The position numbers were made by a program, and so were the translations under genes. A DNA stretch of 64,000 nt, taken from assembly GCA_900542835.1 (NCBI GenBank), contig UQPB01000003.1, forward strand, positions 74,246 through 138,245, written 5' to 3'. Below the pieces are notes generated by a model. The model had not been told where the DNA came from, did no database searches, and worked only from the letters and a program-made list of their open reading frames with translations. This DNA is from an uncultured Pelosinus sp. (lineage in GTDB: Bacteria > Bacillota > Negativicutes > Sporomusales > Acetonemataceae). Shown one piece after another: positions 28,101 to 36,028 of this stretch; position 1 is the first letter of the stretch, and the number at the start of each line of letters is the position of its first letter.

Positions 28101-28847
28101 ATCAAAGCCGGTGTGGCCAAGCTGTCGGAAGCGATTTCGGCCCGTGACGACATCATGCTGTATTTGATTCATAAGGGCGTTGCTCCTAAGCTGGCGTTTA
28201 AGGTAATGGAAAGCGTCCGCAAAGGCAAGGGTGTCAAACCGGACGATTGCGCCAAGCTGCGAGAGAAGAATGTGCCGGAATGGTATATCAGCTCTTGCCA
28301 GAAAATTAAATACATGTTTCCCAAAGCGCACGCGGTTGCCTATGTGATGATGGCTTTCCGCATTGCCTATTGTAAGATTTATCATCCGCTGGCTTTTTAC
28401 GCGTCTTACTTCAGCGTACGAGCAACGGAATTTGACGCAAACCTGATTGTTGGCGCCAGCGAATCGTTCCTGCGTGCCAAAATCAAGGAACTTGAGCAAA
28501 AAGGCAACGCCCAGTCCGCCAAGGAAAAAGGGCAGCTGACGATTTTGGAAATGGCGCTGGAAATGCGGCTGCGGGGTTATTGTTTCCATAAAATCGATAT
28601 TTATCGTTCTGATGCGGAACGGTTCCTGGTCTGTGAAGACGGATTGCTGCCACCAATCGGCTCTCTACAGGGAGTTGGCTCTGCCGCCGCTCACAGCCTG
28701 ACGCAGGTCAGACAGGGCAAACCGTTTTCGTCAATTGAAGATTTGCGGGTACGGGCGCGAATTTCTAAAACAGTGATAGAAATGCTGGAAAACCACGGTT
28801 GTCTGGAGGGGCTGCCGCCTACCGACCAAATGCTGCTATTCGCATAA
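25170..28847 (+). CDS. polC: DNA polymerase III alpha subunit PolC, without inserted exonuclease domain
   Basis: Replicative DNA polymerase of Gram-positive type. Order seen: N-terminal domain, OB fold (about residues 220-310), PHP domain, palm with catalytic PDIDLNFSGD (Asp751 and Asp753), a four-cysteine zinc site (CPQC and CPEC, about 700-730), fingers and a C-terminal helix-hairpin-helix region. At 1225 residues it is about 200 shorter than B. subtilis PolC, because the DnaQ-type exonuclease usually inserted after YGVEGY is absent. All nine PHP metal ligands are present (H329, H331, D338, H363, E388, H400, C450, D524, H526). ATG 25170 follows AGAGGAGA. Confidence 0.96.
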   Translation: MNNYCIIPESQRDFQLFTADMPLNAADRALLNQCIITKVTVNPDRNSWLLSVQARQQLPPALQTALCSHLARNCQLNAVTLDWQQEQADLSGCIAEHWAKIAAESVDSSALRHILLQAARSFDGDALRIETDGELAAQMLLERDAALRIRDYLLREFGATCTVDIIASRREDAAGGADILTPEYLAALSQATVAESKQEKSSPLLYGRNIKEEPRLICAITEEDRNLVIQGELVKIDCRELKSGRFLINFDIADHTNGISAKLFLEKQEQYTKLAGSLKTGMTVRLKGKAQQDKFANNDLAFFVDSIVAVEKVTTARIDDAELKRVELHAHTRMSALDAIVPAKQLVATAAKWGHPAIAITDHGVVQAFPEAYEEAAKHGIKLIYGVEGYLLEENNQSRHIIILAKNRTGLYNLYRLISISHLKYLHRMPRIPRAILSEYREGLIIGSACEAGELIQAILRGATDDELLAIASFYDYLEIQPVDNNAFLLREGKIADREGLMDINRKVCELGRQLDKLVVATCDVHFLNPEDEIYRRILMSGQGYSDADNQPPLFFRTTSEMLEEFTYLGREKAFEVVVENSRKISDSIESFKPIPDELYSPQIPGAEEEIRSMSYRRAEELYGNPLPQLVADRLQSELNSIINNGFAVLYLIAHKLVKKSLDDGYLVGSRGSVGSSFVATMTGITEVNPLPPHWLCPQCRHSQFVTDGSIGGGFDLADKNCPECGTLMAKNGHDIPFAVFLGFEGDKVPDIDLNFSGDYQPVAHKYTEELFGKDNVFRAGTIATIADKTAFGFVKNYFADKGDFEVRNSFVERWMGGCTGVKRTTGQHPGGIMVVPRDMDVHYFTPIQYPADDKNSSTITTHFDYHSISSRLVKLDILGHDDPTVIRMLEDLTHIDAKTIPFDDAKTMSLFSSTEALGLTPQQLNSSVGTFGIPEFGTKFVRQMLEDTKPQTFSELVRISGFSHGTDVWLNNAQSLIKAGVAKLSEAISARDDIMLYLIHKGVAPKLAFKVMESVRKGKGVKPDDCAKLREKNVPEWYISSCQKIKYMFPKAHAVAYVMMAFRIAYCKIYHPLAFYASYFSVRATEFDANLIVGASESFLRAKIKELEQKGNAQSAKEKGQLTILEMALEMRLRGYCFHKIDIYRSDAERFLVCEDGLLPPIGSLQGVGSAAAHSLTQVRQGKPFSSIEDLRVRARISKTVIEMLENHGCLEGLPPTDQMLLFA

Positions 28848-28861
28848 TTTCCGCGAGACAG

Positions 28862-28890
28862 TTGTAAAATTCATCCTTTCGTGGTATACT
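28862..28890 (+). promoter_or_regulatory. Sigma-A promoter for the rimP-nusA-infB operon
   Basis: TTGTAA (28862-28867), a 17-base spacer and TATACT (28885-28890). Transcription should start near 28897, giving a leader of about 130 bases that contains a hairpin. Confidence 0.72.
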
Positions 28891-28912
28891 TAGTTTAGTT
28901 TGTGCGGTTTGT

Positions 28913-28944
28913 GATGAGAGTGGGTATTTACCCACTCTTTCATC
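28913..28944 (+). promoter_or_regulatory. Leader stem-loop upstream of rimP
   Basis: An eight-base-pair stem (AGAGTGGG at 28917-28924 with CCCACTCT at 28931-28938) is extended by GATG/CATC pairing across a two-T bulge. TTT follows the inner stem. It may be an attenuator in the rimP-nusA leader. Autoregulation by NusA is known in E. coli; any such role here is inferred. Confidence 0.5.
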
Positions 28945-29025
28945 TTATTGAACGCAGGACGTGGTTGGCATAGACCGGTTTGAACGGGTAACACTAAAGC
29001 AAATGAAAAAAGGATGTGGAATTAA

Positions 29026-29481
29026 ATGGCCAATCACATTGAGCAAGAGGTTGAGCGGCTTGTACTGCCGTGTCTTGAGGACAGCGGCATCGAATTGGTC
29101 GATATTGAATATGTGCGGGAACGCGACTGGTTCCTGCGGATATATATTGATAAGCCGGGCGGCATTGGCGTTGACGACTGCCAGTGGCTCAGCGAACAGA
29201 TTGGCGAGAAGCTGGATGCGGCCGATCTGATCCGCGACAGCTATTATCTGGAGGTATCATCTCCCGGACTTGACCGGCCGCTAAAAAAGGAGCGGGATTT
29301 TGTCCGTCATGCCGGCCAAAAAGTGGAGGTTCATACCTTTGCCCCGGTCAATGGCAAAAAACTGCTGACCGGCGTCTTAAAAGGCCTGGTCGACGGCCGG
29401 ATTATTTTGGATATTGACGGGACGGAGGCCAGCATCCCCAGGGAGCAAGCTTCGCAGGTCCGTTTATATATTGAGTTTTAA
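29026..29481 (+). CDS. rimP: Ribosome maturation factor RimP
   Basis: Needed for late assembly of the 30S subunit. The 151-residue protein has the two-domain RimP layout, with conserved VLPCLEDSGIELVDIEY near the N-terminus and VSSPGLDRPLKKERDF in the middle. The ATG follows AAAAAAGGATG. As in most bacteria it is the first gene of the operon containing nusA and infB. An overlapping frame from 28961 is a shadow. Confidence 0.95.
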   Translation: MANHIEQEVERLVLPCLEDSGIELVDIEYVRERDWFLRIYIDKPGGIGVDDCQWLSEQIGEKLDAADLIRDSYYLEVSSPGLDRPLKKERDFVRHAGQKVEVHTFAPVNGKKLLTGVLKGLVDGRIILDIDGTEASIPREQASQVRLYIEF

Positions 29482-29512
29482 GAGCAGCTGATTACATAGG
29501 GGGAATAGAAAG

Positions 29513-30562
29513 ATGAATGCCGAATTCATGCAGGCATTTGAGCAGTTGGGGCGGGAAAAGGGAATCTCTACGGAGATCTTATTTGATGCGATTGAAGCGG
29601 CCTTAATTTCAGCCTATAAACGCAATTTTGCGTCCGCTCAGAATGTCAGGGTATCGCTTGATCGCTCCACGGGAGAGATTCATGTTTATGCCCGTAAAAC
29701 AGTGACCGATGCCGTGGCGGATCCGCGGCTGGACATTTCGCTTGAAGATGCCAAGCAGATTGACCCGCGTTACGAGCTTGAAGACGTGATTGAACTTGAG
29801 GTAACGCCGAAAAACTTTGGACGCATTGCCGCTCAGACCGCCAAACAGGTGGTGGTGCAGCGGATCCGCGAAGCGGAACGGGGAATTATTTACGAGGAGT
29901 TTTCCAACCGGGAAGGCGATATTGTCACTGGCATCATACAGCGTATCGAACAAAAAAACGTATTTATTGATTTGGGCAAGGCTGAAGCGATTTTGGCGCC
30001 GACGGAGCAGATTAGCGGCGAAAGCTACCGGCAGTGGGACCGGGTGAAAACCTATATTACCGAAGTCCGCAAAACGACCAAGGGGCCGCAGATCCTCGTT
30101 TCGAGAACGCATCCCGGCTTGCTGAAGCGCCTGTTCGAACTAGAGGTGCCGGAGATTCACGACGGGGTTGTCGAGATCAAATCCGTATCCCGCGAGCCTG
30201 GCATGCGCTCAAAGATTGCCGTGTATTCACGCGATGAAAATGTGGATCCGGTTGGCGCCTGTGTCGGCCATAAGGGGATGCGGGTGCAGACGATTGTCAA
30301 TGAGCTGCGGGGCGAAAAGATCGATATTGTCAAATGGAATCCGGATCCGGCTAAATACATCGCTAACGCGCTCAGCCCGGCAAAGGTTGTGGAAGTCGAT
30401 GTCAATGAACTGGAGAAGATTTCAAAAGTCATTGTTCCTGATTATCAGTTATCACTGGCAATCGGCAAGGAAGGGCAGAACGCCCGGCTGGCCGCTAAGC
30501 TGACCGGTTGGAAGATTGATATAAAAAGCGAATCGCAAGTACAAGCAGCCGTGCTGACCTGA
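29513..30562 (+). CDS. nusA: Transcription elongation/termination factor NusA
   Basis: RNA polymerase-binding factor for pausing, termination and antitermination. Domains in order: N-terminal domain (1-125), S1 (about 130-200), KH1 and KH2 (about 205-345), with GACVGHKGMRVQ and IGKEGQNARLA as KH motifs. At 349 residues it lacks the acidic C-terminal repeats of E. coli NusA, as is normal in Firmicutes. The ATG start follows GGGGGAA. Confidence 0.96.
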   Translation: MNAEFMQAFEQLGREKGISTEILFDAIEAALISAYKRNFASAQNVRVSLDRSTGEIHVYARKTVTDAVADPRLDISLEDAKQIDPRYELEDVIELEVTPKNFGRIAAQTAKQVVVQRIREAERGIIYEEFSNREGDIVTGIIQRIEQKNVFIDLGKAEAILAPTEQISGESYRQWDRVKTYITEVRKTTKGPQILVSRTHPGLLKRLFELEVPEIHDGVVEIKSVSREPGMRSKIAVYSRDENVDPVGACVGHKGMRVQTIVNELRGEKIDIVKWNPDPAKYIANALSPAKVVEVDVNELEKISKVIVPDYQLSLAIGKEGQNARLAAKLTGWKIDIKSESQVQAAVLT

Positions 30563-30572
30563 GGTGATGGGG

Positions 30573-30842
30573 ATGAAAGTGAGAAAAACGCCCAACCGGA
30601 TGTGTGTGGGCTGCCAGACCAGCAAAACAAAAAAGGAATTGTTGCGGGTCGTCCGGACGCCGGCGGGGGAAATCCGCCTTGATCCTACCGGAAAGCTGGC
30701 TGGACGGGGCGCGTATATTTGCCAGGATGCGGCCTGCTTTACTAAGGCCTATAAGGAAAAAAGGCTGGAACGGGCGCTGAAACAGGCTGTGGATCCGGCG
30801 GTTTATGAAGATCTGGTTGCCCGTATCAAGCCCAATGAATGA
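30573..30842 (+). CDS. ylxR: YlxR/RnpM family RNA-binding protein
   Basis: An 89-residue DUF448 protein with the signature RMCVGCQTSKTKKELLRVVR, the GRGAYIC stretch and cysteines typical of the family. B. subtilis YlxR (RnpM) has been reported to bind and modulate RNase P; that role here is by family only. ATG 30573 is chosen because GAGGTG (30561-30566) overlaps the earlier GTG and ATG codons. Its stop overlaps the ylxQ start. Confidence 0.92.
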   Translation: MKVRKTPNRMCVGCQTSKTKKELLRVVRTPAGEIRLDPTGKLAGRGAYICQDAACFTKAYKEKRLERALKQAVDPAVYEDLVARIKPNE

Positions 30843-31146
30843 GCGGAAACTATTGTCTTTACTGGGGTTGGCGCAACGGGCCGGCAAAGCGCTGTCGGGC
30901 GAGTTCGTCATCGAGCGGGCAATCCGCGCCGGTAAAGTCCATTGTCTGATTGTTGCGGCGGACGCCGCTGAAAATACCCGCAAGAAATACCGGGACATGA
31001 CAACCTATTATGCTGTTCCTTGCGTTGAGGCTCTTTCCAAGGATGCTCTTAGCGGCGGAATCGGCCGCGAAAACAGGGCGGCAATCGCTATCACTGATGC
31101 GGGAATGTCGCAGGCCCTGAAAAAACTCTTATCAGATACACAGTAA
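30835..31146 (+). CDS. ylxQ: L7Ae-family ribosomal/K-turn protein YlxQ
   Basis: A 103-residue protein of the L7Ae/L30e/S12e fold, which binds RNA kink-turns. The opening LSLLGLAQRAGKALSGE and the following IVAADAAENTRKKY are typical. ATG 30835 overlaps the end of ylxR by 8 bases, so translational coupling is likely; no separate strong ribosome site is visible. It has the same position (ylxR-ylxQ-infB) as in B. subtilis. Confidence 0.92.
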   Translation: MNERKLLSLLGLAQRAGKALSGEFVIERAIRAGKVHCLIVAADAAENTRKKYRDMTTYYAVPCVEALSKDALSGGIGRENRAAIAITDAGMSQALKKLLSDTQ

Positions 31147-31164
31147 AAACATGGGGGTGGATTG

Positions 31165-33798
31165 ATGTCTAAATACAGAGTATATGAATTAGCGAAGGAC
31201 TATAATACCACGAGTAAATTAATTATAGATATCCTGGCCCGCAATAATATGGTGGCCAAAAATCATATGAGCAGTGTGGATGAAGCGGCAAAAGCCGTTG
31301 TTGAACGAACTTTTGCCCGGAAAACAGGGGCAGAGGTTGCCAGTGAGGAGCCCAAGCGGCCGGTACAGGAGCAGCGGCCGGGGGCAGTGGGGCAGCAGCA
31401 TCGTCAGGCGCCGGCGCAGCCGCCTCGGCCTGTACAACACCAGCAACCGCAGCAGCACCAGCCGCAGCAGCGTCAACAACAGCAGCAGCAATACCAGCCG
31501 AACCAGTCTAACCAGCCGAGGTATCCGCAGCAGAATCAGCATCAACCGCAGAATCAGCAACGGCCAGCCGCTCCCGGGCAGCCGCAGCAGCAGCGTTTTG
31601 GCGGTCAACGCCAGCCGCAGCAGCCATTCCGCAATCAACAGCCGCAGCAGCAGTCAAGGCCGGCGAATCAGGCGGCTGCGCCTCAGGGGATGAGAAGCAG
31701 CGGTCAGCCGCAGCGGCCGCCACAGCAAAATCAACGGCCGCAGGACGCTAATTTCCGTCGCAACGACGCCACGACCGGACGCCCGGGCGAAACCCGGCCG
31801 CAGTCGCAGTCACAGCCACAGGGCGGTCAACAGAGACGCCCTCAGGGAGCTCAGCCTGGCAGGACCGGTACCTTCCAGCCGCAGGCTCCCGGCCAACGCA
31901 ATGACCGTGGTGGCAATCGCCCCGGCCAGCAGCAGGGAAACCGCCGTCCCGGCGGCCCGCAGGACCGTCGCGGCAACAATCCGCAAAATCGCCAGCAGAA
32001 CCGCAACCGGCCGCATAATCAGCCGCAGGTAAAAGCCGAGCCGGTGAGACCTAAGGTCGTTAAACTCGGCACCGAGTCGATGTCGGTAAAGGAATTGTCA
32101 GCCAAGTTTGGCCGGGAAGTCGGCGAGATCATTAAAAAGTTGATGATGCTGGGCGTTATGGCGACCATTAATCAGGAAATTGACATGGACACCGCCAGAA
32201 TTCTCGCCAGCGAGTTTGGCATTACCGTCGAGGAACTGCCGCCGGAGGAAGATCCGACCGAAATCCCCGAGATCGAGGACAGCCCGGACAGCCTGCTGCC
32301 GCGGCCTCCCGTTATTACCATCATGGGGCATGTTGATCATGGCAAAACGTCGCTTTTGGACGCAATTCGCCAGACAAACGTATCGGCGCAGGAGGCCGGC
32401 GGCATTACCCAGCATATTGGGGCCTATCAGGTCAATTATCAAAATAATAAAATCGTATTCCTGGATACTCCCGGCCACGAGGCGTTTACCGCCATGCGCG
32501 CCCGCGGCGCCCAGGTCACCGATGTCGCTATTCTGGTTGTCGCCGCGGATGACGGTGTAATGCCGCAGACCATTGAAGCGATCAACCATGCCAAGGCGGC
32601 AAAGGTTCCCATTATCGTTGCGGTCAATAAAGTCGACCGTCCCGGCGCAAATGTCGACCGGATCAAGCAGCAGCTGACCGAGCAGGGACTGGTAACGGAA
32701 GAATGGGGCGGCGACACGATCGTGGTTCCGGTTTCCGCTAAGACCAAGGCCGGCATTACTGATTTGCTGGAAACGATTCTGCTGGTTGCCGAAGTGCAGG
32801 AATTGAAAGCGAATCCTAATCGTCTGGCGATAGGCACCATTATTGAGGCCCAGTTGGATAAAGGCCGTGGTCCGGTAGCGACCGTCCTGGTACAGAAGGG
32901 GACGCTGCGGATCGGCGATACCATTATTGCCGGCACCGCTTATGGCAAGGTCAGAGCAATGGTCAATGACCGCGGTGACAAAGTCAAGAAAGCGACGCCG
33001 TCGATGCCGGTTGAGGTACTTGGTTTATCCGATGTACCGATGGCAGGCGATGTTTTGGCGGTTGTCGATGAGAATACGGCCCGCTCGGTCGCGGAAAAAC
33101 GGGTTTCGAAGAAACGCATAGAAGACATGGGTCAGATGCAGAAAATTTCGCTCGACGATCTGTTTACCCAGATTCAGGCAGGCAAACTTAAGGATCTCAA
33201 CATCGTTATCAAAGCCGATGTGCAGGGGTCGATCGAAGCTTTGCGGCAGGCGTTTGAGGGCATGCAGAACAAGGAAGTGCGCGTCAGCCTGGTTCATGCC
33301 GGCGTCGGCGCCATCAACGAATCTGACGTCATGCTTGCTTCTGCCGCCAACGCATTGATTATTGGCTTTAACGTCCGGCCTGACGCCAATTCCCGCAAAG
33401 CGGCGGAAGCGGAGAAGGTCGATATCCGCACCTATCGCGTCATCTATGACGTCGTCAATGATGTAGAAGCGGCGCTGACCGGTATGCTGGCGCCGGAATT
33501 CAAAGAGGTAGTGCAAGGACGTCTGGAAGTGCGGAAGGTGATTTCGATACCAAAGGCTGTCGTTGCCGGCTGCTATGTTTTAGAGGGAAAAATTGCCAAC
33601 AGTTCACAGCTGCGAATTGTCCGCAACGGGATTGTTGTCCATGAAGGCAAGGTCGAATCGCTGCGGCGGTTTAAGGATGAGGTCAAAGAGGTGGCTGCCG
33701 GCTACGAATGCGGCGTTTCCATCGAAAAATACCGTGATGTCAAAGAGGGCGACATTCTTGAAGCTTTCGCGATGGAACAGGTTAAGCCGAGCAACTAA
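31165..33798 (+). CDS. infB: Translation initiation factor IF-2
   Basis: GTPase that places initiator tRNA on the ribosome. A short N-terminal IF2 domain (1-55) is followed by a long Gln/Pro/Arg/Asn-rich linker (about 60-290), a second IF2-N domain (SVKELSAKFGREVGEII, about 300-350), then the G domain (GHVDHGKTSLLD near 390, DTPGHEAF, NKVDRPGAN) and the EF-like domains II to IV. It has 877 residues. ATG 31165 follows GGGGGTGG. The linker is unusually rich in glutamine. Confidence 0.96.
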   Translation: MSKYRVYELAKDYNTTSKLIIDILARNNMVAKNHMSSVDEAAKAVVERTFARKTGAEVASEEPKRPVQEQRPGAVGQQHRQAPAQPPRPVQHQQPQQHQPQQRQQQQQQYQPNQSNQPRYPQQNQHQPQNQQRPAAPGQPQQQRFGGQRQPQQPFRNQQPQQQSRPANQAAAPQGMRSSGQPQRPPQQNQRPQDANFRRNDATTGRPGETRPQSQSQPQGGQQRRPQGAQPGRTGTFQPQAPGQRNDRGGNRPGQQQGNRRPGGPQDRRGNNPQNRQQNRNRPHNQPQVKAEPVRPKVVKLGTESMSVKELSAKFGREVGEIIKKLMMLGVMATINQEIDMDTARILASEFGITVEELPPEEDPTEIPEIEDSPDSLLPRPPVITIMGHVDHGKTSLLDAIRQTNVSAQEAGGITQHIGAYQVNYQNNKIVFLDTPGHEAFTAMRARGAQVTDVAILVVAADDGVMPQTIEAINHAKAAKVPIIVAVNKVDRPGANVDRIKQQLTEQGLVTEEWGGDTIVVPVSAKTKAGITDLLETILLVAEVQELKANPNRLAIGTIIEAQLDKGRGPVATVLVQKGTLRIGDTIIAGTAYGKVRAMVNDRGDKVKKATPSMPVEVLGLSDVPMAGDVLAVVDENTARSVAEKRVSKKRIEDMGQMQKISLDDLFTQIQAGKLKDLNIVIKADVQGSIEALRQAFEGMQNKEVRVSLVHAGVGAINESDVMLASAANALIIGFNVRPDANSRKAAEAEKVDIRTYRVIYDVVNDVEAALTGMLAPEFKEVVQGRLEVRKVISIPKAVVAGCYVLEGKIANSSQLRIVRNGIVVHEGKVESLRRFKDEVKEVAAGYECGVSIEKYRDVKEGDILEAFAMEQVKPSN

Positions 33799-33841
33799 GC
33801 GGCAGGCCTGCTATTGTGAGTGAGCGAGCGGAGGTAAGGAT

Positions 33842-34198
33842 ATGGGTCAACTACGGATTGAAAAAGTTCAGGAATTCATTAAACAGGAAATCAGCCAGAT
33901 TATTCTTACCGACCTTAAAGATCCCCGGGTTGGCTTTGTTACTGTCACCCGGGTTGAGGTTACCGGCGATTTGCAGCAGGCAAAAATCTTTGTCAGCTTG
34001 ATGGGCAGCGCCGAGCAAAAAGCTGCAACCTTGCAGGGGTTGCAGCGAGCGCTGGGATTTATGCGGACAGAGATTGGCAAACGGCTGCGGCTGCGAATGG
34101 TGCCCGAGTTGAGTCTGGCTGCTGACGAATCGCTTGATTACAGTGTCCGTATTCAAAAGCTGCTTGATGAAATCAAGCAGGATGAGCCGGAAAACTGA
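33842..34198 (+). CDS. rbfA: Ribosome-binding factor A
   Basis: Cold-shock and 16S maturation factor of the KH-like fold. The 118-residue protein has the family features: N-terminal RIEKVQEFIKQEISQII, DPRVGFVTVTRVEV and the FMRTEIGKRLRLRMVPEL stretch. The ATG follows CGGAGGTAAGG. It lies directly after infB; the ylxP (DUF503) gene found between them in B. subtilis is absent here. The next gene starts one base after its stop. Confidence 0.95.
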   Translation: MGQLRIEKVQEFIKQEISQIILTDLKDPRVGFVTVTRVEVTGDLQQAKIFVSLMGSAEQKAATLQGLQRALGFMRTEIGKRLRLRMVPELSLAADESLDYSVRIQKLLDEIKQDEPEN

Positions 34199-34199
34199 C

Positions 34200-35147
34200 A
34201 TGAACATTACATTAGCGCAGGCAGCTTACTATATTGTAAATGCGAATAATGTTGTCATCACCGGACATGTCCATCCTGACGGGGATTGCCTAGGCTCCAT
34301 GCTGGCTGTATACCGTTTGTGTCAGCAGCGCCAGATCGGGGCGCTGCTGCTGCTGGATGATGATATTCCAGCGGCTTACCGGTTTTTACCTGATGTTGAC
34401 AGGATTGAAAAACCGCAGCGAACGGTGCAGGCGGATCTGCTTATTGTCGTAGACGCCAGCGATGCGGAGCGTATCGGCCGCGTTGGCGAGTGTGTCAAGG
34501 CGCCGGTTTTGAATATTGATCATCATATTTCTAACACTGCCTTTGCCGATTACCTGTTTTTAGACGTGGCGGCAGCGGCAACCGGATCGATCATTTACTC
34601 GCTGTTTTGTCATCTTGGCATTCGCCCGGATAAACAGACGGCCATTTGTCTGTATACGGCTATTGTTACTGATTGCGGCTTTTTCCGTTATGCCAATACC
34701 AGCGGTGAGACACTGCGTCATGGCGCCGAATTGCTGGATTGCGGCGTGGAACCGGCAGCAATTGCCGAGGCGCTGGAGACCAAACCGGCCGGCAGTGTTT
34801 TCTGTCTGATTCAGGTACTTGAAACACTGGAAATCTCCGCGGATGGCAAAATTGCCTGGGTCACCGTACCGCCAGCCGTGATGGAAGCTGCTGAAAGTAC
34901 GGATGAGTTTATTAATTATCCCCGCAGTATTGCCGGCGTGGAAGTTGCTATTATGTTTAAAGCGGCTGAAGCCAATCTGATCCGTGTGAGTCTGCGGTCG
35001 CGCGGAGTCGATGTCAGCGCGATCGCACTGCGATTCGGCGGCGGCGGCCATCAGCGCGCCGCCGGCTGCTCGATCGCCGCTCCGCTGGCAGATGCTAAAG
35101 CGCGGCTGCTGGCGGCAGTCGCCGAATCGTTGGCAGGTCAGGCATGA
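34200..35147 (+). CDS. nrnA: DHH-family phosphoesterase (NrnA-like oligoribonuclease)
   Basis: Bifunctional-type nanoRNase / pAp phosphatase family protein. The DHH domain shows GHVHPDGDCLGS (about residues 22-33), DASD and the DHH motif itself (IDHHIS). The DHHA1 domain ends with RFGGGGHQRAAGC. It has 315 residues. ATG 34200 lies two bases after the rbfA stop; the frame extending upstream into rbfA is not used. Such genes often sit between rbfA and truB in Firmicutes. Substrate preference (short RNA, pAp or c-di-AMP product pApA) cannot be told from sequence. Confidence 0.9.
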   Translation: MNITLAQAAYYIVNANNVVITGHVHPDGDCLGSMLAVYRLCQQRQIGALLLLDDDIPAAYRFLPDVDRIEKPQRTVQADLLIVVDASDAERIGRVGECVKAPVLNIDHHISNTAFADYLFLDVAAAATGSIIYSLFCHLGIRPDKQTAICLYTAIVTDCGFFRYANTSGETLRHGAELLDCGVEPAAIAEALETKPAGSVFCLIQVLETLEISADGKIAWVTVPPAVMEAAESTDEFINYPRSIAGVEVAIMFKAAEANLIRVSLRSRGVDVSAIALRFGGGGHQRAAGCSIAAPLADAKARLLAAVAESLAGQA

Positions 35148-36013
35148 TTTCCGGCGTAATCAATCTGCTGAAGCCTCCCGGTATGACTTCACATGATGCG
35201 GTTTCCTTTATCCGGCGGGTTTATGGACAAAAACAGGTTGGGCATGCCGGTACGCTGGACCCAGCCGCCGCCGGCGTTTTGCCTGTCTTTCTCGGTAGAG
35301 CCACCCGACTGGTGGAATATCTCGCCGAGGATGACAAGCAGTACCGGGTCGAACTCCGTTTCGGCCAGGAGACCGACAGTGGCGACGATACCGGTAACGT
35401 AATCCGCACCAGTGAACTGATTCCCGACTCCGAAGCCGTTCGCCGCAGTTTGGCCTCGCTTTTGGGGCAAGGCAGCCAGATTCCGCCGATGCATTCGGCA
35501 ATCAAAATTGGCGGCCGCAAGCTGTATGAACTGGCGCGGCAGGGGCTTGTCGTGGAGCGCAAACCGAGACCAATTACGATTTATGCCATCTCACTGCTGC
35601 AGATGAGCGGTGACTGCGCTTTATTTGATGTTGTTTGCTCGAAAGGAACTTATATCCGCACTTTGTGTGCCGAGATTGGCCTGCGTTGTCAGTCCGCGGC
35701 AACGATGACATTTCTGCTTCGCGGCAGAGTGGGGGAGTGCCGCCTGGAAAAGGCGGTTTCGCTGGAAGAAATCAGCAATAATCCGCTGCAGGCGATAGAA
35801 CCGGCCGATTTGTTGTTAACGAAATTGCCGGAACTGCTATTGTCTGGCAGCGATGCGGCACGATTTCTCAATGGACAAAAAATCAATGCGGCCTCGACGG
35901 CAGAATCTGACGCAACGCATAGAGTCTACGATCCTGACGGGATTTTTATCGGCATTGCCAAGATCGACGGTGATACGCTTATTCCACAAAAAGTGTTCTT
36001 ACCGGATGTGTGA
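35144..36013 (+). CDS. truB: tRNA pseudouridine(55) synthase TruB
   Basis: Makes pseudouridine 55 in the tRNA T-loop. The catalytic Asp is in HAGTLDPAAAGVLPV (about residues 33-47), followed by the family stretches PMHSAIKIGGRKLYELAR and GTYIRTLCAEIG. It has 289 residues, with a C-terminal PUA-like tail. The start overlaps the preceding stop (ATGA). It is part of the infB-rbfA-truB-ribF series. Confidence 0.95.
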   Translation: MISGVINLLKPPGMTSHDAVSFIRRVYGQKQVGHAGTLDPAAAGVLPVFLGRATRLVEYLAEDDKQYRVELRFGQETDSGDDTGNVIRTSELIPDSEAVRRSLASLLGQGSQIPPMHSAIKIGGRKLYELARQGLVVERKPRPITIYAISLLQMSGDCALFDVVCSKGTYIRTLCAEIGLRCQSAATMTFLLRGRVGECRLEKAVSLEEISNNPLQAIEPADLLLTKLPELLLSGSDAARFLNGQKINAASTAESDATHRVYDPDGIFIGIAKIDGDTLIPQKVFLPDV

Positions 36014-36028
36014 GGCAGAGGAGTTAGC

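Noticed and set aside
28961..29230. 89-codon frame overlapping the start of rimP
   Set aside because: It overlaps rimP in another frame and lacks any family features; rimP has conserved motifs and a ribosome site.
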